From: Amorphophallus konjac
Lineage: Eukaryota; Streptophyta; Magnoliopsida; Alismatales; Araceae
Reading direction: 5' to 3'
Length of the DNA: 64,000 nt
NCBI GenBank assembly: GCA_022559845.1
Contig: CM040126.1
Location: 122,426,886 to 122,490,885 of the forward strand
Of the stretch, positions 21,198-31,739 are shown piece by piece. A model generated the notes under the pieces. That model saw only the letters and a program-made list of their open reading frames with translations. It made no database searches and was not told where the DNA came from. Within the stretch, counting starts at the first letter, position 1; each line of letters begins with the position of its first letter. Both the position numbers and the translations under genes were made by a program.

Positions 21198-22731
21198 ATG
21201 ATGACAACTGGATTAACAGGCGTCGACTTCGGTCCTTCGATTGTTGCCGGTCATGCGCAAGGGTACCTGGCGGTGCCTATGGAGTTCAGCAGCTTCCCTA
21301 CCGCTGTTGGCTTCCCCAACTTCTTGGGGTTAGCCTTTGTGGATATGCTCGAAGTGGAACCCTCTAAGCCTGTCGAGGGAGCTACGAAGAATATGGAGCC
21401 TCTGAAGGCTCGATCCTGCCATGACTCGTTCAAGAGTCCAACCCCGGTCGCCAACTGCTTGGTGCACCATGCTATCCATGGGGCCCGCCCCAATATTGTC
21501 AACAAGCACCCTAGAGGACGTCAACGCCGGCAAGTCCAAAGGAGTGCTGCTATGATTGTTGGAACTCTGTCTCAGTCCGGGAAGTCTATGATGGTGGGTG
21601 GCATGCGCGTCTTCCTCAACAGACGCAACGCACGGGTGGTCCTAGACCGAGTCATCCCCACCATCCCTATCCACAACACATATCAGGCCCTCGCTGGAAG
21701 GAGGGTAGAAAGAGAAGAAATCGGCCACTATGGCCAAGGAAGGTCGGCCCCCAGGCCGAGAAAGTTCAAACATGTGTGGGTTCCCAAGCAGGCCCAACCT
21801 GTCCATCAGCTGGTACCTATCCGCCGCCGTCCTGTGTATGACGGGGCGGAAGAGAGAAGAGAAAGAGGCTTGCCCCCGAAAGAAGAAGAAGAAGTGGTTG
21901 CGGATCCTCCGCGCCGCGAAAGTTTCCGGGCTGCTGCCCGCCAAGCCAACGTCCCAGCCATGGGATGGAGATTCCAACAGCCTGCCGATAGAGTTCGGCT
22001 GGCCTACATCCCTCCTGCGGGAGGTAGACCACTGTCCCCCGTCCTACATCAAAAGTGGGGTCAATAAGAGATGACCTGTCTGGTCAGGAACTATTTTCGA
22101 GGGTTAGACAACCCCTCGCTTGGGCAACAACGACTGATGCAAGCAGCCGCCGCCAGTGAAGACTACTGCCCGTCAATGGCAGATGAAGAAGATGTAAGAG
22201 AAAGAATGATGGTGTCGTCAGTCGACGACAATGGATATGACAACGGCTTCGAGATCGAAGCCGATGAAGCCGTCCCCAAGCGGGAAGAAACAAGAAGAAC
22301 TTCTGTGTTCAAGAGGCTGACCTTCCCACACCAAGTTAAAAGGAGGGTCCATCGACAAAGGAGAAGGATGCAGGTCTTCACCTGCAACATGGTTGGTATA
22401 TCCAACCGATATGGGGGGCTTCCCAAAGACCCCCGAGAATTGGCTCAGTTGGCCGCAAGGCCAGGGCTTAGCACTCGGAGGACAGAAGCACCAAGGGAGC
22501 TCCTGATGATGACTAAGGGAAAACAACCCCAGGTCTACCACCAATGGGAGGATGAAGCTGCCGTCTTGACCGCCAATGTGGTGACGGCAGAAGAAGAAGA
22601 CGACGTCCCCCTCGACATCCTACCTGAGGGTACGTCTGGGGAGACAGCAGAAGTTATCCCCACTACAGCCACTATAGACCCATCAGTCATGATACTACTA
22701 CAGAAATATCGGCAAGAGATAGACTTGCTAA
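21198..22731 (+). pseudogene. Tat N-terminal extension upstream of Gag, unknown function
   Basis: The first ATG is at 21198, just after TGTCTTTGCAG, which could be a splice acceptor for a leader intron. About 511 codons follow in one frame, broken only by TAA at 22065-22067, up to the Copia-3 insertion at 22732. I recognise no domain. It contains a basic stretch near 21500-21730, a KHVWVPKQ motif near 21768 that resembles Gag-end motifs of copia elements, and an acidic region near 22560-22640. Taking the two inserted elements with one duplication copy each as removed, the frame continues through 34165-34204 into the gag at 43873. It is therefore an N-terminal extension of Gag rather than a separate gene. 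Extra ORFs upstream of gag are known in Tat/Ogre elements. Confidence 0.65.
22727..22731 (+). repeat. Target site duplication of Copia-3, left
   Basis: GCTAA directly before the LTR, identical to 34160-34164 directly after the element. Confidence 0.95.
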
Positions 22732-24323
22732 TGTTGTGACTCCTCTGTGTTGATGGTGTTGACATGTAACTTTACTTCATATGGCAACACATTGTTTTGA
22801 TTGATTGGCAACACATTGTGCTTTGAAGCTCAAAGTCTGTACACTGGCTTATTCTTCAAGTATATACAGCCTATCTTCACGTTCTAAGTCTATACATCGT
22901 TCCTCAAAGGCTAAGTGTATACATTGTCCATATTGCATTACATGCTATATATCAAAGTCTGTACAGCATGACTTGTTGTTCATAGCCTTCAAAGTCACAT
23001 TGTATTACGTCAACGCAGTGCATTGGCATGTAGTGAAGCGTCAACGCATTGCATTGTGCATGCCCTGGCAAAGTCTATACATCGCTTGTCTTCGTTTGAG
23101 TCTCACTGAAGTCTACACATTGCATCTTCTTACTGAAGTCTGCACATTGCATCTTCATTCATGAAGTCTACACATTGCATCCTCATTTGCAAAGTCTGTA
23201 CATGCAGTCTGTACATTGCATTGATCTTCACTTAGTCTATACATTGACAGTCTTCATATCACCTAAGTCTGTACAGCGGTTGCTTCATATAGCAAGTCTG
23301 TACATAGCTTTCACTTATATGAAGTCTATACAACGTAGTTCTTCTGATAAGTCTATACAGAGTTGTTATTTAATCTGATCATCCGATACTCTGTCTGACA
23401 GGGATTCTCTACTGAGATTGCTGACATGGCTCGTGATCCCAGGAGGACGAGGTGTGCAGATGCTGACACGTGGATGGAATTGTCTCGAATCTGGCGAATT
23501 CATTTGGGTGGGAAAACGTGGAAGCCACGCGCCCTTATCCACCTGTTGTTGCTGCTGCTATATATATAAGTCTTCATCTTCTGTTGAAGGCTGATCGAAG
23601 TTGGCGAAGTCTATACATCCAGTCTGAAGCAGCAGCCACCGAGATCCACTGTGAGAGGAAGAAAAGTAGAGAAGAAGAAAGAGAGAAGAGATGAGTTGAG
23701 AGAGTTATTGTGAGAGCTTGTGAATCAGTCTCTTGGTCCAGTTACCAGAGCTGATATTGCTCAACTTTGAGCTACAGTCGTTTTGGTTTTCTTCCATTCG
23801 ATTGTGTGTTTTGTTTGTTTTCGATCTTGCTATTTTCTCTTTGAAAACTCTTGTTCTATCAAGCTGTTAGTCAGCGGTTTCAAGCTGTGAGGCAGCGGGT
23901 TGCAGAGGTGTTCCTCTGGTCGGCTAAGCTGTAGTGCCCAGTGGAGCAAGCTGTGAAGCTCAGCTGTTGCAGAGGGTGTTCCTCTGGTCGGGATAAGCTG
24001 TAAGCCCCAGCCGTTGTTGGCAAGTTGTAGAGCCCAGCAGATTGAAGCTGTGTATCAGCAGTAATCCACATTCGAGTTGAATGTGGGGTGGACGTAGGTC
24101 GGATTGACCGAACCACCTAAAAGTCTTTGTGCCTCTCGTGTGTTTGATTGCTTGTTCAGCAGATCTTGTGTGTTTCATTCGGTGCATTGGCTGTGTTCGT
24201 TTAGTGTTCTTCTAATTCCGCATTTGATTCTAGGCATAATTTTTAAATAGCCAGTTGATCTATTCACCCCCCCCCTCTAGATCCACATCCTGTGGTGATA
24301 GAGCCTTCCATCTAACTTCAACA
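22732..24323 (+). repeat. 5' LTR of Copia-3 (1,592 bp, internally deleted)
   Basis: TGTTGTGACTCC to CTTCAACA. Compared with the 3' LTR it lacks about 827 bp (the part at 31823-32649). The junction lies at a shared CAC, so a microhomology deletion is likely. It keeps about a dozen AAGTCTRTACATTG-type motifs (22830-23370), a TATA box CTATATATATAAG near 23558, and the conserved hairpin at 24085-24122. Confidence 0.95.
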
Positions 24324-24325
24324 CT

Positions 24326-24337
24326 TGGTATCAGAGC
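24326..24337 (+). other. Primer-binding site of Copia-3
   Basis: TGGTATCAGAGC, complement of the initiator methionine tRNA 3' end, two bases after the LTR. Confidence 0.95.
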
Positions 24338-24382
24338 GAGACTCTTCTACAGGGACTTACCGCCCGAAGAGGATAAGCACAG

Positions 24383-26822
24383 ATGGACGGAAGAGGGATG
24401 ATAGCTGAAGGACATTCCACATCCAAGCCCCCGTACTTCGATGGAACCAACTACGCATACTGGAAGCACCGTATGCAGGTATTCTTGAGGGCTAAAGACT
24501 ATGAAATTTGGAAGGTGGTTAGCAAGGGACCTTTCGAGCTGTCCCCAAATGAAGATGTATGGACTAAGGAGGAAATAAGAAAGTCCACGCTCAACTGGAG
24601 TGCAATCAATGCAATCCAGTGCTCTCTGCATCCCACCGAGTTCTCACGAATATCTGCCTGTTCCTCAGCAAAGGAAATGTGGGATGCACTTGAAGTCATC
24701 TATGAGGGGACTTCACAAGTCAGAGAGACTAAGACTAATCTACTGGTTTCAGAATACGAAGCTTTCAAGATGAAGCCTAATGAGACGATCAAAGAAATGT
24801 ATGCTCGGCTGACTATTATCACAAATGGTCTCAGAGGCTTCGAGAAAAAGTATTCTGAGTATGATGTAGTCAGGAAGATCTTGCAATCCTTGACTCCAAT
24901 TTGGCACACCAAGGCCATAGTTATGGAAGAGTCAAGAGATCTGCACAATACTAAGGCAGATGAGCTGATCGGATCTCTAATGGCTTATGAGATGAATATG
25001 CCGAAGATAGAGGAGGCTGACAGAAAGAGGAAGCCTATAGCTCTGAAGGCTGGTGCTAGCAGATCCGGTCGATCCAGCCCTAACGGATCATCAACTGAAG
25101 AGAGCGTGTCTGAAGAAGACGTGGCAAATGCTGATATTGCCATGATTACTAGGGAATTCCGGAGATTTCTCAAGAAGGAAGGAAGAAGATTCAGCGGAAG
25201 AAATCCCAACAGTGGCCGCCGAGACACAAGGTATAAATCAAACCCTGTAAAAAAAGCTGAAACTAATGTTTGCTATCAATGCAGGAAGGCGGGTCACTTT
25301 AAAGCTGAATGTCCGACAAATCAGAACCTCAAAGATAAGTCCAAGAAGAAGAACACAAAAGGGAAAGCTATGGTGAGTACCTGGAGTGATGAGGACGAGG
25401 GATCTTTGAGCGTCACTTCGGACAGTGAAGTTGAAGCTGAGAAGCCAATCTGTCTCATGGCAACCAGCTCAGAAGATAGAGAGGAAGAATCTGATGAGGT
25501 ATCCTCTCGCTATGAAAATTTTACTATTACTGATTGGATGGTTGCTTATGATGAACTTACTGATAGAGTAGATGAGGTCAGAAAAGAAAACAGGCATCTA
25601 CGAAGAAAAATTAAAATCATGCAAAATGATACTTCATTGTCTGATAAAATTGCCTGTTTAGAAACTGAGAACAGTAAGCTGAAACTCACATGTTCTGAAT
25701 TTGAAGAAATCAATAAAGAATTGAAAATTTCTAAGGAAGAAAATGTGAGATTAGACAATGAAATTGATGCATGGAAACTGAAAATTCAGAATTATGAAAA
25801 TGAGATAAAAAATTGTTTCTGAAAAATATGAAGCTGTCCTCAATGTGAATAATGAGTTGAAAAAATCTATTGATGAAGTTCAGAAAGATAATGAGGATAA
25901 GCTAAAAACAATTGAGAAAATGACCCAAGGATCTGAAAATTTGGATGCATTATTGGGGTCAAAGGTAAATTTCAGAAGAGAGGGCCTAGGATTCAACTCT
26001 AGTGCAACTAAAAGCTTTGGAATGAAAACTATTTCCTTTGTTGCACAAAAGGAGAAAGGACCTCTGATCAACATGAATTCTAATAATGCTGTAAAGACAA
26101 ATTTGAATCTGAAAAGGCTAAATGCAGAGGAGAAGGGCAAACAGAAAGTAGGTAAGCCTAGTAGAATTGGGACTTCCAAACCTAGCTCTAGTGCTCAACC
26201 CAAGGTTAGGGGTCAGCCTGCTCAGGTAAACAAACCCCATGTCAATGCCAAAAAGTCTTCACCACCATCATCACAGAAAAGGACCCAACCAAAACCTATG
26301 AATAGGTCAGCAGGGTCAAAGGTGCAGGGAAGATAAAATATTTTCAGAAGTCAGCCCAACGAATTCAATCCACCTAGAGCTCAGTCCTACTACCCCACAC
26401 AGCCAATCTATCCTAATGGGTGTGGGTGGACTAGAACTCAAGGGATGCACACAGGGTATGTTTATCAACCTACACACTTTTACAGACCCTATGTCAGAAA
26501 TTGGGAAAATGGGTATGGTAGTCGGATGCCTAGGAATTACCAACATTTCCACAGCCAGCCCAGGAACTACTATGGCCAAAACTTTATGAATGCAACCTGA
26601 CCGAAGCATTGGCACAATAACAAAAATTCTGTGAATAACTCTGTTGGTGCAAATAAGAAGAAAGTCAACAAGAAAAAGCAGAACAAAAGGAAATCTGGAA
26701 AATCCACTGAACAGAACTGCTTCAAACAAATGTGGATTCCCAAAACCATGCTCTCTTTCTTTACTTGCACTTCATCTGCATTGGAGCCCAATCAGACTTG
26801 GGTTCCAAACTCTTTGCCCTAA
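24383..26822 (+). pseudogene. Copia-3 gag (one frameshift, two stops)
   Basis: Start ATG at 24383, 45 bases after the primer site. STSKPPYFDGTNYAYW opens the Gag core (about 24420-25000). A charged linker follows, then a zinc knuckle CYQCRKAGHFKAEC at about 25270-25312 and a coiled coil at about 25530-25960. The tail is basic and glutamine/asparagine-rich, ending QTWVPNSLP with TAA at 26820-26822. One extra base in the A-run near 25812 shifts the frame. In the continuing frame there are TAA at 26334-26336 and TGA at 26598-26600. The shifted frame is the one that joins pol. These few lesions agree with a young copy. Gag would form the particle shell; this allele would be truncated. Confidence 0.88.
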
Positions 26823-29800
26823 TTGTGTGTGCAGGTATGCCTGGCAGCCAAGAGCAACTTGTGGTACTTGGACAGTGGCTGCTCCAGGCATATGACAGGA
26901 GATAAGGCCAAGTTTTGCATGCTAACTGAAAAGCTAGGAGGCCTTGTCACCTTTGGAAGCAACACAAAGGGTAGGATCATTGGATCAGGTAAGGTAGGTA
27001 AGTGTTCTACCTGCTGCATTGATGATGTTATGCTGGTTGAAGGGTTAGCTTACAATTTACTTAGTATCAGCCAGTTGTGTGATAAGGGTCATAAGATTTT
27101 ATTTGATTCTCAATGCTGCAAGGTTTTTGAACCTGATTCAGAAATTGTAAAATTCTCTGGAAATAGAATAAATAACACATACATGATAGATCTAGATGAT
27201 ATTCAGCATTCTAACCTATGTCTTACTGTCAATAGAGAAGATTTAGCATTTTTATGGCATCGTAGGTTAGGCCATGCTAGTTATACTATTTTGCATAAAC
27301 TAAACAAGCATAGCATGGTTAGAGGACTCCATGAAGTCTCTTTTAAAAAGGACAATAAATTTTGTAACGCATGCATTCAGTCCAAGTTGACTAGAAAATC
27401 ATTCAAATCTAGGACAGAAAACCTATCCACTAAACCTTATGAACTGATACACATGGACCTATTTGGGCCAACCAGGTCTGTCAGTTTATCAGGGAAGAGG
27501 TATGGGTTTGTCTTAGTAGATGATTTTTCTAGGTATACTTGGGTATTTTTTCTGTCACATAAGAATGATGCATTCTCAGAATTTCAGGAGTTCTGTATAA
27601 GAATAAATCAGAAAATTGAAAATAGTTTGACTGATCATGGAGGTGAGTTTGAAAACTCATACTTTGAAGAATTTTGCAGGTCAAGTGGGATTCATCATAA
27701 GTTCTCCTCACCCAGGACACCTGAGCAGAATGGTGTTGTCGAGAGGAGGAACAGAACTCTAGTAGAAATGGGCCGAACTCTCTTAGTTGAAGGTCAACTG
27801 CTAAGAAAATTCTGGGCTGAAGCAGTCAACACAGCCTGTTATGTAATTAACAGGGCAATGGTAAGATCTTCCACCCAGAAAACCCCTTATGAGATTTTGA
27901 GAGGTAAGAAACCTTTAATCGCCCACTTCAAGGTCTTTGGTTGTAAATGTTTTATACATATAAATGACAAGAGGGACCTTGATAAATTTGAGCCAAAAGG
28001 TGAACCAGGAATCTTCCTCGGTTATTCTGAAAACACCCGGGCTTATAGAGTGTTCAATTTAAACTCAAAAATTGTTGAAGAATCTCCACACATTATCTTT
28101 GATGAAACCTTGATGGAAACTAACCATGGTTATTACAGGAACGAAGATGGGAACATTTTGAAAGATGAAAACTCTGCAGACCAGTCTGATGGTGAGGAAG
28201 ATAAAGAAGAGCAAAATGAAGAAGAACCTGAAGTTCAGGGGGAGGTAAGTGAAATTCCTGAAACTCAGATTGTTAATGTTAGATATCTTAAAGATCACCC
28301 TGTGAATAATGTCATTGGCAATCTGAATGATCCCCCTAGAACTAGAGGTCACTTTAGAATTCAGGATGAATTAAATGCATATGCTCTTGTCTCTCAAATT
28401 GAACCCAAGTCCATTGACTGTGCCCTCAAGGATATGCATTGGATTAATGCCATGCATGAGGAGCTTAATCAGTTCGACAGGAACAAGGTGTGGCACTTGG
28501 TCCCACCTCCTGATCATGGAATAGTCATAGGGACTAGGTGGGTTTTCAGGAATAAATCTGATGAATCAGGGAATATTGTTAAAAATAAAGCCAGACTTGT
28601 TGCTCAGGGGTACAACCAGGAGTTTGGTATTGACTTTGAAGAGTCATTTGCCCCTGTAGCTAGATTAGAAGCTGTTAGAATTTTATTAGCTTATGCATGT
28701 TCCCTAGGTATAATCCTCCAGCAGATGGATGTAAAATCTGCATTCTTGAATGGGGAAATTAATGAGGATGTCTATGTTAGACAGCCCCCTGGGTTTGAAT
28801 GTCTAGATTTCCATAATCATGTTTACAAATTAAATAAAGTTCTCTATGGTCTTAAGCAAGCTCCCAGAGCTTGGTACGACAGGTTGAGCAAGTTCCTCAC
28901 TGATCAAAATTTCACTAGAGGAGTAGTTGATCAGACCTTGTTTACAAAGGTGAGTCATTCTGAAATTCTTATTGTACAGATTTATGTGGATGATATCATT
29001 TTTGGGTCAACTAACCCCAAATTGTGTGAGGAATTTTCTAAAACAATGACTAATGAGTTTGAAATGAGCTCAATGGGTGAGCTCAAATTATTTCTTGGAC
29101 TGCAGGTTACACAAACAAAGGATGGAATGTTTATAGCTCAGTCCAAGTACACAAGGGATCTACTCAAGAAATACAAGATGGATAACCTTAAAGAGATAGC
29201 TACTCCAATGGGTACCTCTACAAGCTTGGATGAAGACTCTAAAGGTAACCCATTTGACCAGAAGTTATACAGAAGTATGATCGGATCCCTTCTCTACTTA
29301 ACAGCATCTAGGCCTGATATTCAATTCGCTGTAGGATTATGTGCTAGGTTTCAGGCCAGTCCTAAAGAAAATCATTTTAAAGCAGTGAAAAGGATTTTTA
29401 GATATTTACTAGGCACCCAAGAGCTAGGATTATGGTATCCTGCTAGGTGTGAGTTAGAGCTTCTAGCTTACACTGATGCTGATTATGCTGGGTGTCGAGT
29501 AGATAGAAAAAGCACTAGTGGCTATTGTCAATTCCTTGGTGGTTGTCTAGTATCTTGGGCATCTAAGAAGCAACACACTGTAGCATTGTCTACAGCTGAA
29601 GCTGAATATGTTGCAGCAGGTAATTGTGCTGCCCAAGTACTTTGGATTAAGCACCAACTAAAAGACTATCAGATAAAACTGGAATGTATTCCAATTCTAT
29701 GTGATAATACTAGTGCCATATGCCTTGCTAAAAATCCTGTTCATCATTCTAGGACTAAGCACATAGAAATAAAACATCATTTTCTAAGAGATGCTGTGAA

Positions 29801-29936
29801 CAAAAAGGAAATTGAACTGGACTTCATTGAAACAGACAAACAAGTTGCTGATATCTTTACTAAGCCACTTGGAAATGAAAATTTTAAATTTTTTAGAAGA
29901 GAACTTGGCTTGTGTAAATTTCAGCATAATGAATGA
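26823..29936 (+). CDS. Copia-3 Pol polyprotein (PR-INT-RT-RNase H), open
   Basis: About 1,037 codons without a stop, directly after the gag TAA and in the same frame. There is no ATG until HMTGD (about 26891), so expression probably needs stop readthrough, splicing or fusion to Gag. The protease active site is [12 protein letters not shown] (about 26862-26895). The integrase HHCC motif is [16 protein letters not shown] (27259-27390). Catalytic Asp codons are at 27456 and 27633 and Glu at 27741, the last two separated by 35 residues as in DD35E. RT carries YVDD at 28983-28994. RNase H has [19 protein letters not shown] and DNTSAI, ending [13 protein letters not shown]. The length matches complete copia Pol. 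It makes cDNA in cytoplasmic particles and inserts it in the nucleus. Confidence 0.9.
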   Translation: MCVQVCLAAKSNLWYLDSGCSRHMTGDKAKFCMLTEKLGGLVTFGSNTKGRIIGSGKVGKCSTCCIDDVMLVEGLAYNLLSISQLCDKGHKILFDSQCCKVFEPDSEIVKFSGNRINNTYMIDLDDIQHSNLCLTVNREDLAFLWHRRLGHASYTILHKLNKHSMVRGLHEVSFKKDNKFCNACIQSKLTRKSFKSRTENLSTKPYELIHMDLFGPTRSVSLSGKRYGFVLVDDFSRYTWVFFLSHKNDAFSEFQEFCIRINQKIENSLTDHGGEFENSYFEEFCRSSGIHHKFSSPRTPEQNGVVERRNRTLVEMGRTLLVEGQLLRKFWAEAVNTACYVINRAMVRSSTQKTPYEILRGKKPLIAHFKVFGCKCFIHINDKRDLDKFEPKGEPGIFLGYSENTRAYRVFNLNSKIVEESPHIIFDETLMETNHGYYRNEDGNILKDENSADQSDGEEDKEEQNEEEPEVQGEVSEIPETQIVNVRYLKDHPVNNVIGNLNDPPRTRGHFRIQDELNAYALVSQIEPKSIDCALKDMHWINAMHEELNQFDRNKVWHLVPPPDHGIVIGTRWVFRNKSDESGNIVKNKARLVAQGYNQEFGIDFEESFAPVARLEAVRILLAYACSLGIILQQMDVKSAFLNGEINEDVYVRQPPGFECLDFHNHVYKLNKVLYGLKQAPRAWYDRLSKFLTDQNFTRGVVDQTLFTKVSHSEILIVQIYVDDIIFGSTNPKLCEEFSKTMTNEFEMSSMGELKLFLGLQVTQTKDGMFIAQSKYTRDLLKKYKMDNLKEIATPMGTSTSLDEDSKGNPFDQKLYRSMIGSLLYLTASRPDIQFAVGLCARFQASPKENHFKAVKRIFRYLLGTQELGLWYPARCELELLAYTDADYAGCRVDRKSTSGYCQFLGGCLVSWASKKQHTVALSTAEAEYVAAGNCAAQVLWIKHQLKDYQIKLECIPILCDNTSAICLAKNPVHHSRTKHIEIKHHFLRDAVNKKEIELDFIETDKQVADIFTKPLGNENFKFFRRELGLCKFQHNE

Positions 29937-30156
29937 ACTCTTTGTTGATTTGAATAAAACTTTTGAGCTACTTTGAATAAACTTCTGATTTGAACTTGTT
30001 GTTGATAGATTGAATAAACATTGTGCAACAGACTTATGATAATGCATGACTCTCATATTTTTTATTGCACTCATGATCATCATTGCATATATATGTCTAG
30101 ATGCATGATATGTCTATATTTCTGCATGATTGTATTGCACTGCATCTCCTTGCATT

Positions 30157-30267
30157 ACCCTGGTATATCCAATGGTAAGCTACCAAAGGGCAGGGAAATC
30201 TGTCTGGAGGTTCTTACTATGTGTGAGATGGTCCTTATGACCAGGTTCTCCGCCTGGTACCATGGGT
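30157..30267 (+). ncRNA. Candidate structured RNA module, Copia-3 copy
   Basis: The closing stem ACCC-TGGTA (30157-30165) pairs with TACCA-T-GGGT (30258-30267) with one bulge. Inside are TATATCCAATGG, the hairpin GGTA-AGC-TACC, GGAGG, CTATGTGTGA, the hairpin TGGTC-CTTAT-GACCA (30229-30243) and TTCTCCGCC. It lies 220 bases after the pol stop. The Tat LTR has the same blocks at 20561-20676 with different but still paired stems. No known RNA class is recognised. Confidence 0.45.
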
Positions 30268-31726
30268 CATACTGCACGATAAGATAGTCTGAGTAAGCAT
30301 GATTTTCAAAATCATTTGTTCAGTCCACATCTGCAAGATCACATGCACATAGACAGGGGAGTATTGCATATAATTCAGAGTTAAGTCTGACAGTATGACA
30401 ATCTTTTAGTCAGTTCTAATATTAAGCAATAGAAAACAGACTTCTTCTCTTATAAGAACTTTAATTACTTAAAGACTGACTTAATGGTTTAAATTTATAA
30501 TCTTTAGAGTTGAAAGACTATAATCTGTAAATAAGGATGCTGAAAATTGATAAACCTCTCAACCCTTATCTTATTTCATGTCAGACAAAGCGAATTATAT
30601 CTGAAATCTGAAAACTCATCTGAAATCATGTTAGAGAAGCTAAGTATGTGTATTGTCCTTAAATAAGTCATTCTGAAACAAATAAAGGGCAACTAAGAAA
30701 GATATTGAAAAACATTAAAAATTATTTGAAAAAATAGCATTGACAGAGCAATGACTGATAAATCACTGAGAAATTGAGTGATCCATCAAAGAAGTGGACA
30801 CCACTCATGTCATGAGGTGTATCAGCTATCTCTGTACAAAATGATCAAAACAGTAGGTTGTTTTCACTGAGTACCTGGGGGTAACTGGCGTCTAATAAAC
30901 GTGTACCCTCACACAAAAAGATGTCAATCAATTCTATTGAGTTTGATCATAGGCAAGACGGTCCATCATGTTGAGTATCTAGGGGTATTGGCGTCTGATA
31001 AACGTATACCCTTACGCAAAAAGACTTTTGGTACCTGAATGCCCTAAATGAAATAACATTGAAAATGCTGTTCCTTCAAAGAAATTTCATGGATGTCAAT
31101 TGTTTAATTTCAATATATGACCTGGTTTCTCTTAACACATTTTACTGAGTCTATGAAAGTAAGATATTCTGAAACTGAATCTCTCATGTAAATATGACTC
31201 TGGTTTATTGTTTTATCATGCACATCTACCTTATCCAATGACTGTAGTGCATAACTCTCATTTTTATAACCTTTAAACCAGAATTTCAATTTCTAAGCCG
31301 TTTCTCAGTTCATATGACTGAAAGTTCTGTGCTTTAGTTGCTTAATTTCTGAACTACTTGCTAAGAATGCCAGTCACCTGAACTTTCTTTTTCCTTCCCT
31401 TGCACTCACTTTCCCTCTTATTTGTTGATGGCAAAGGGGGAGAATATTGTCTGCATTCATTCCTTCTGTTCAGGGGGAGAATTCTGAATTGAGAATTCTG
31501 CATTTAGGGGGAGTGTATGCATTTGCATCATGGTATGGCAAAGGGGGGAAATTTTGTTAGCAGGGAGTTGCTTACATTTTGTAGCATGCAGTATGTCATT
31601 CATAGCATCTACATACATGCAGCATGTCATTCATAACAATCTGAATAACAAATCATGGCTTTCATCAAAAATGCATCTGTATAACATGATGTTGCTACTC
31701 TATATGATAGGGGGTTGCCATCATCA

Positions 31727-31738
31727 AAAAGGGGGAGA
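31727..31738 (+). other. Polypurine tract of Copia-3
   Basis: AAAAGGGGGAGA one base before the 3' LTR, the expected primer for plus-strand DNA synthesis. Similar tracts lie up to 300 bp upstream. Confidence 0.9.
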
Positions 31739-31739
31739 T

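Larger units (their letters stand above)
29937..31739 (+). other. Copia-3 3' noncoding region
   Basis: About 1.8 kb without a convincing gene; no env-like ORF was found. It holds a 111-bp structured module (30157-30267), a hairpin at 30762-30782, the sequence ATGTCATGAGGTG at 30807-30819, and two copies of a hairpin block at 30877-30910 and 30981-31013. Five G-rich polypurine tracts lie near 31434, 31473, 31506, 31541 and 31727-31738. Long noncoding 3' regions with repeated tracts of this kind are known from Sireviruses. Confidence 0.8.

Noticed and set aside
30157..30267. Hammerhead or twister ribozyme as explanation of the shared module
   Set aside because: No hammerhead core (CTGANGA with GAAA) is present, and the twister consensus could not be fitted convincingly by eye. 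Not excluded for other classes.
29937..31739. Search for an env-like ORF as found in some Sireviruses
   Set aside because: No long open frame; only fragments below 95 codons without a signal or membrane segment.
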